From Chloroflexota bacterium (lineage in GTDB: Bacteria > Chloroflexota > Limnocylindria > Limnocylindrales > Limnocylindraceae), in NCBI GenBank assembly GCA_003476885.1, contig DMUR01000078.1:29705-35182 (forward strand): a stretch of 5,478 nt of DNA, given 5' to 3'. Below, in pieces: positions 5,452 through 5,478 of the stretch (its first letter is position 1; the number at the start of each line of letters is the position of its first letter). Under the pieces are notes generated by a model that did no database searches, had not been told where the DNA came from, and was given only the letters and a program-made list of their open reading frames with translations. The translations under genes and the position numbers were made by a program.

Positions 5452-5478
5452 ATGGCTTCGCAGACTGAAAACTTTGCG
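5452..5478 (+). CDS. ftsZ: Probable FtsZ, first nine codons only (3' truncated)
   Basis: Only MASQTENFA is present before the window ends on a codon boundary. The call rests on position directly after ftsA in a dcw cluster, on the strong Shine-Dalgarno, and on the ENFA ending, which resembles the lead into the conserved IKVVGVGGGG nucleotide loop of many FtsZ proteins. FtsZ is the tubulin-like GTPase that forms the division ring. An in-frame GTG at 5410, preceded by AGGGGAG at 5398-5404 with 5-base spacing, would add a basic 14-residue extension (VARSTFGSKRRERP). No GTPase motif is visible, so the identity is an inference from context. Confidence 0.7.

Noticed and set aside
1..5478. tRNA, rRNA, CRISPR, insertion sequence, prophage or defence system
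   Set aside because: No supporting sequence was seen. Nearly all of the window is accounted for by standard cell wall and division genes.

Overview
The window is a contiguous piece of a bacterial dcw (division and cell wall) cluster, all on the + strand. In order it holds the 3' part of murG, complete murB, ddl, ftsQ (divIB family) and ftsA, and the first nine codons of what is probably ftsZ. I see no mobile element, RNA gene, CRISPR array or foreign island. GC content is high (roughly 60% by eye, not counted exactly) and even throughout.

Organism: the sequence suggests a high-GC bacterium with a normal peptidoglycan and FtsA/FtsZ division machinery. A complete ftsA argues against Actinomycetota, which usually lack it. 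The long basic cytoplasmic N-terminus of FtsQ, the divergent MurG signature loops and the DIGAETCD form of the FtsA phosphate-2 loop make Chloroflexota or a neighbouring phylum my best guess. This is inference from remembered family patterns and has low to moderate confidence.

Layout: murG-murB-ddl-ftsQ (1-3959) are tightly packed. Each junction is a 4-base ATGA or GTGA stop/start overlap, so the first four genes are probably one translationally coupled operon. ftsQ and ftsA are separated by 58-76 bases, depending on the ftsA start, with a TATGAT -10-like box. A 21-codon mini-ORF links ftsQ and ftsA with the same 4-base overlaps. ftsA and ftsZ are separated by 177 bases, the only sizeable gap. 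It holds two GC-rich hairpins, a 9-base direct repeat, a possible -10 box and a strong Shine-Dalgarno tract.

How the genes work together: MurB reduces UDP-GlcNAc-enolpyruvate to UDP-MurNAc, and Ddl makes the D-Ala-D-Ala dipeptide that MurF adds to the precursor. MurG adds GlcNAc to lipid I to form lipid II. FtsQ belongs to the periplasm-facing divisome scaffold. FtsA anchors FtsZ filaments to the membrane through a C-terminal amphipathic helix. The expected murC is not between murG and murB, so UDP-MurNAc:L-alanine ligase must be encoded elsewhere.

I did not find a new biological system. The observations worth a second look are sequence departures inside MurG and FtsA, the FtsQ topology and tail, and the architecture of the ftsQ-ftsA and ftsA-ftsZ junctions.
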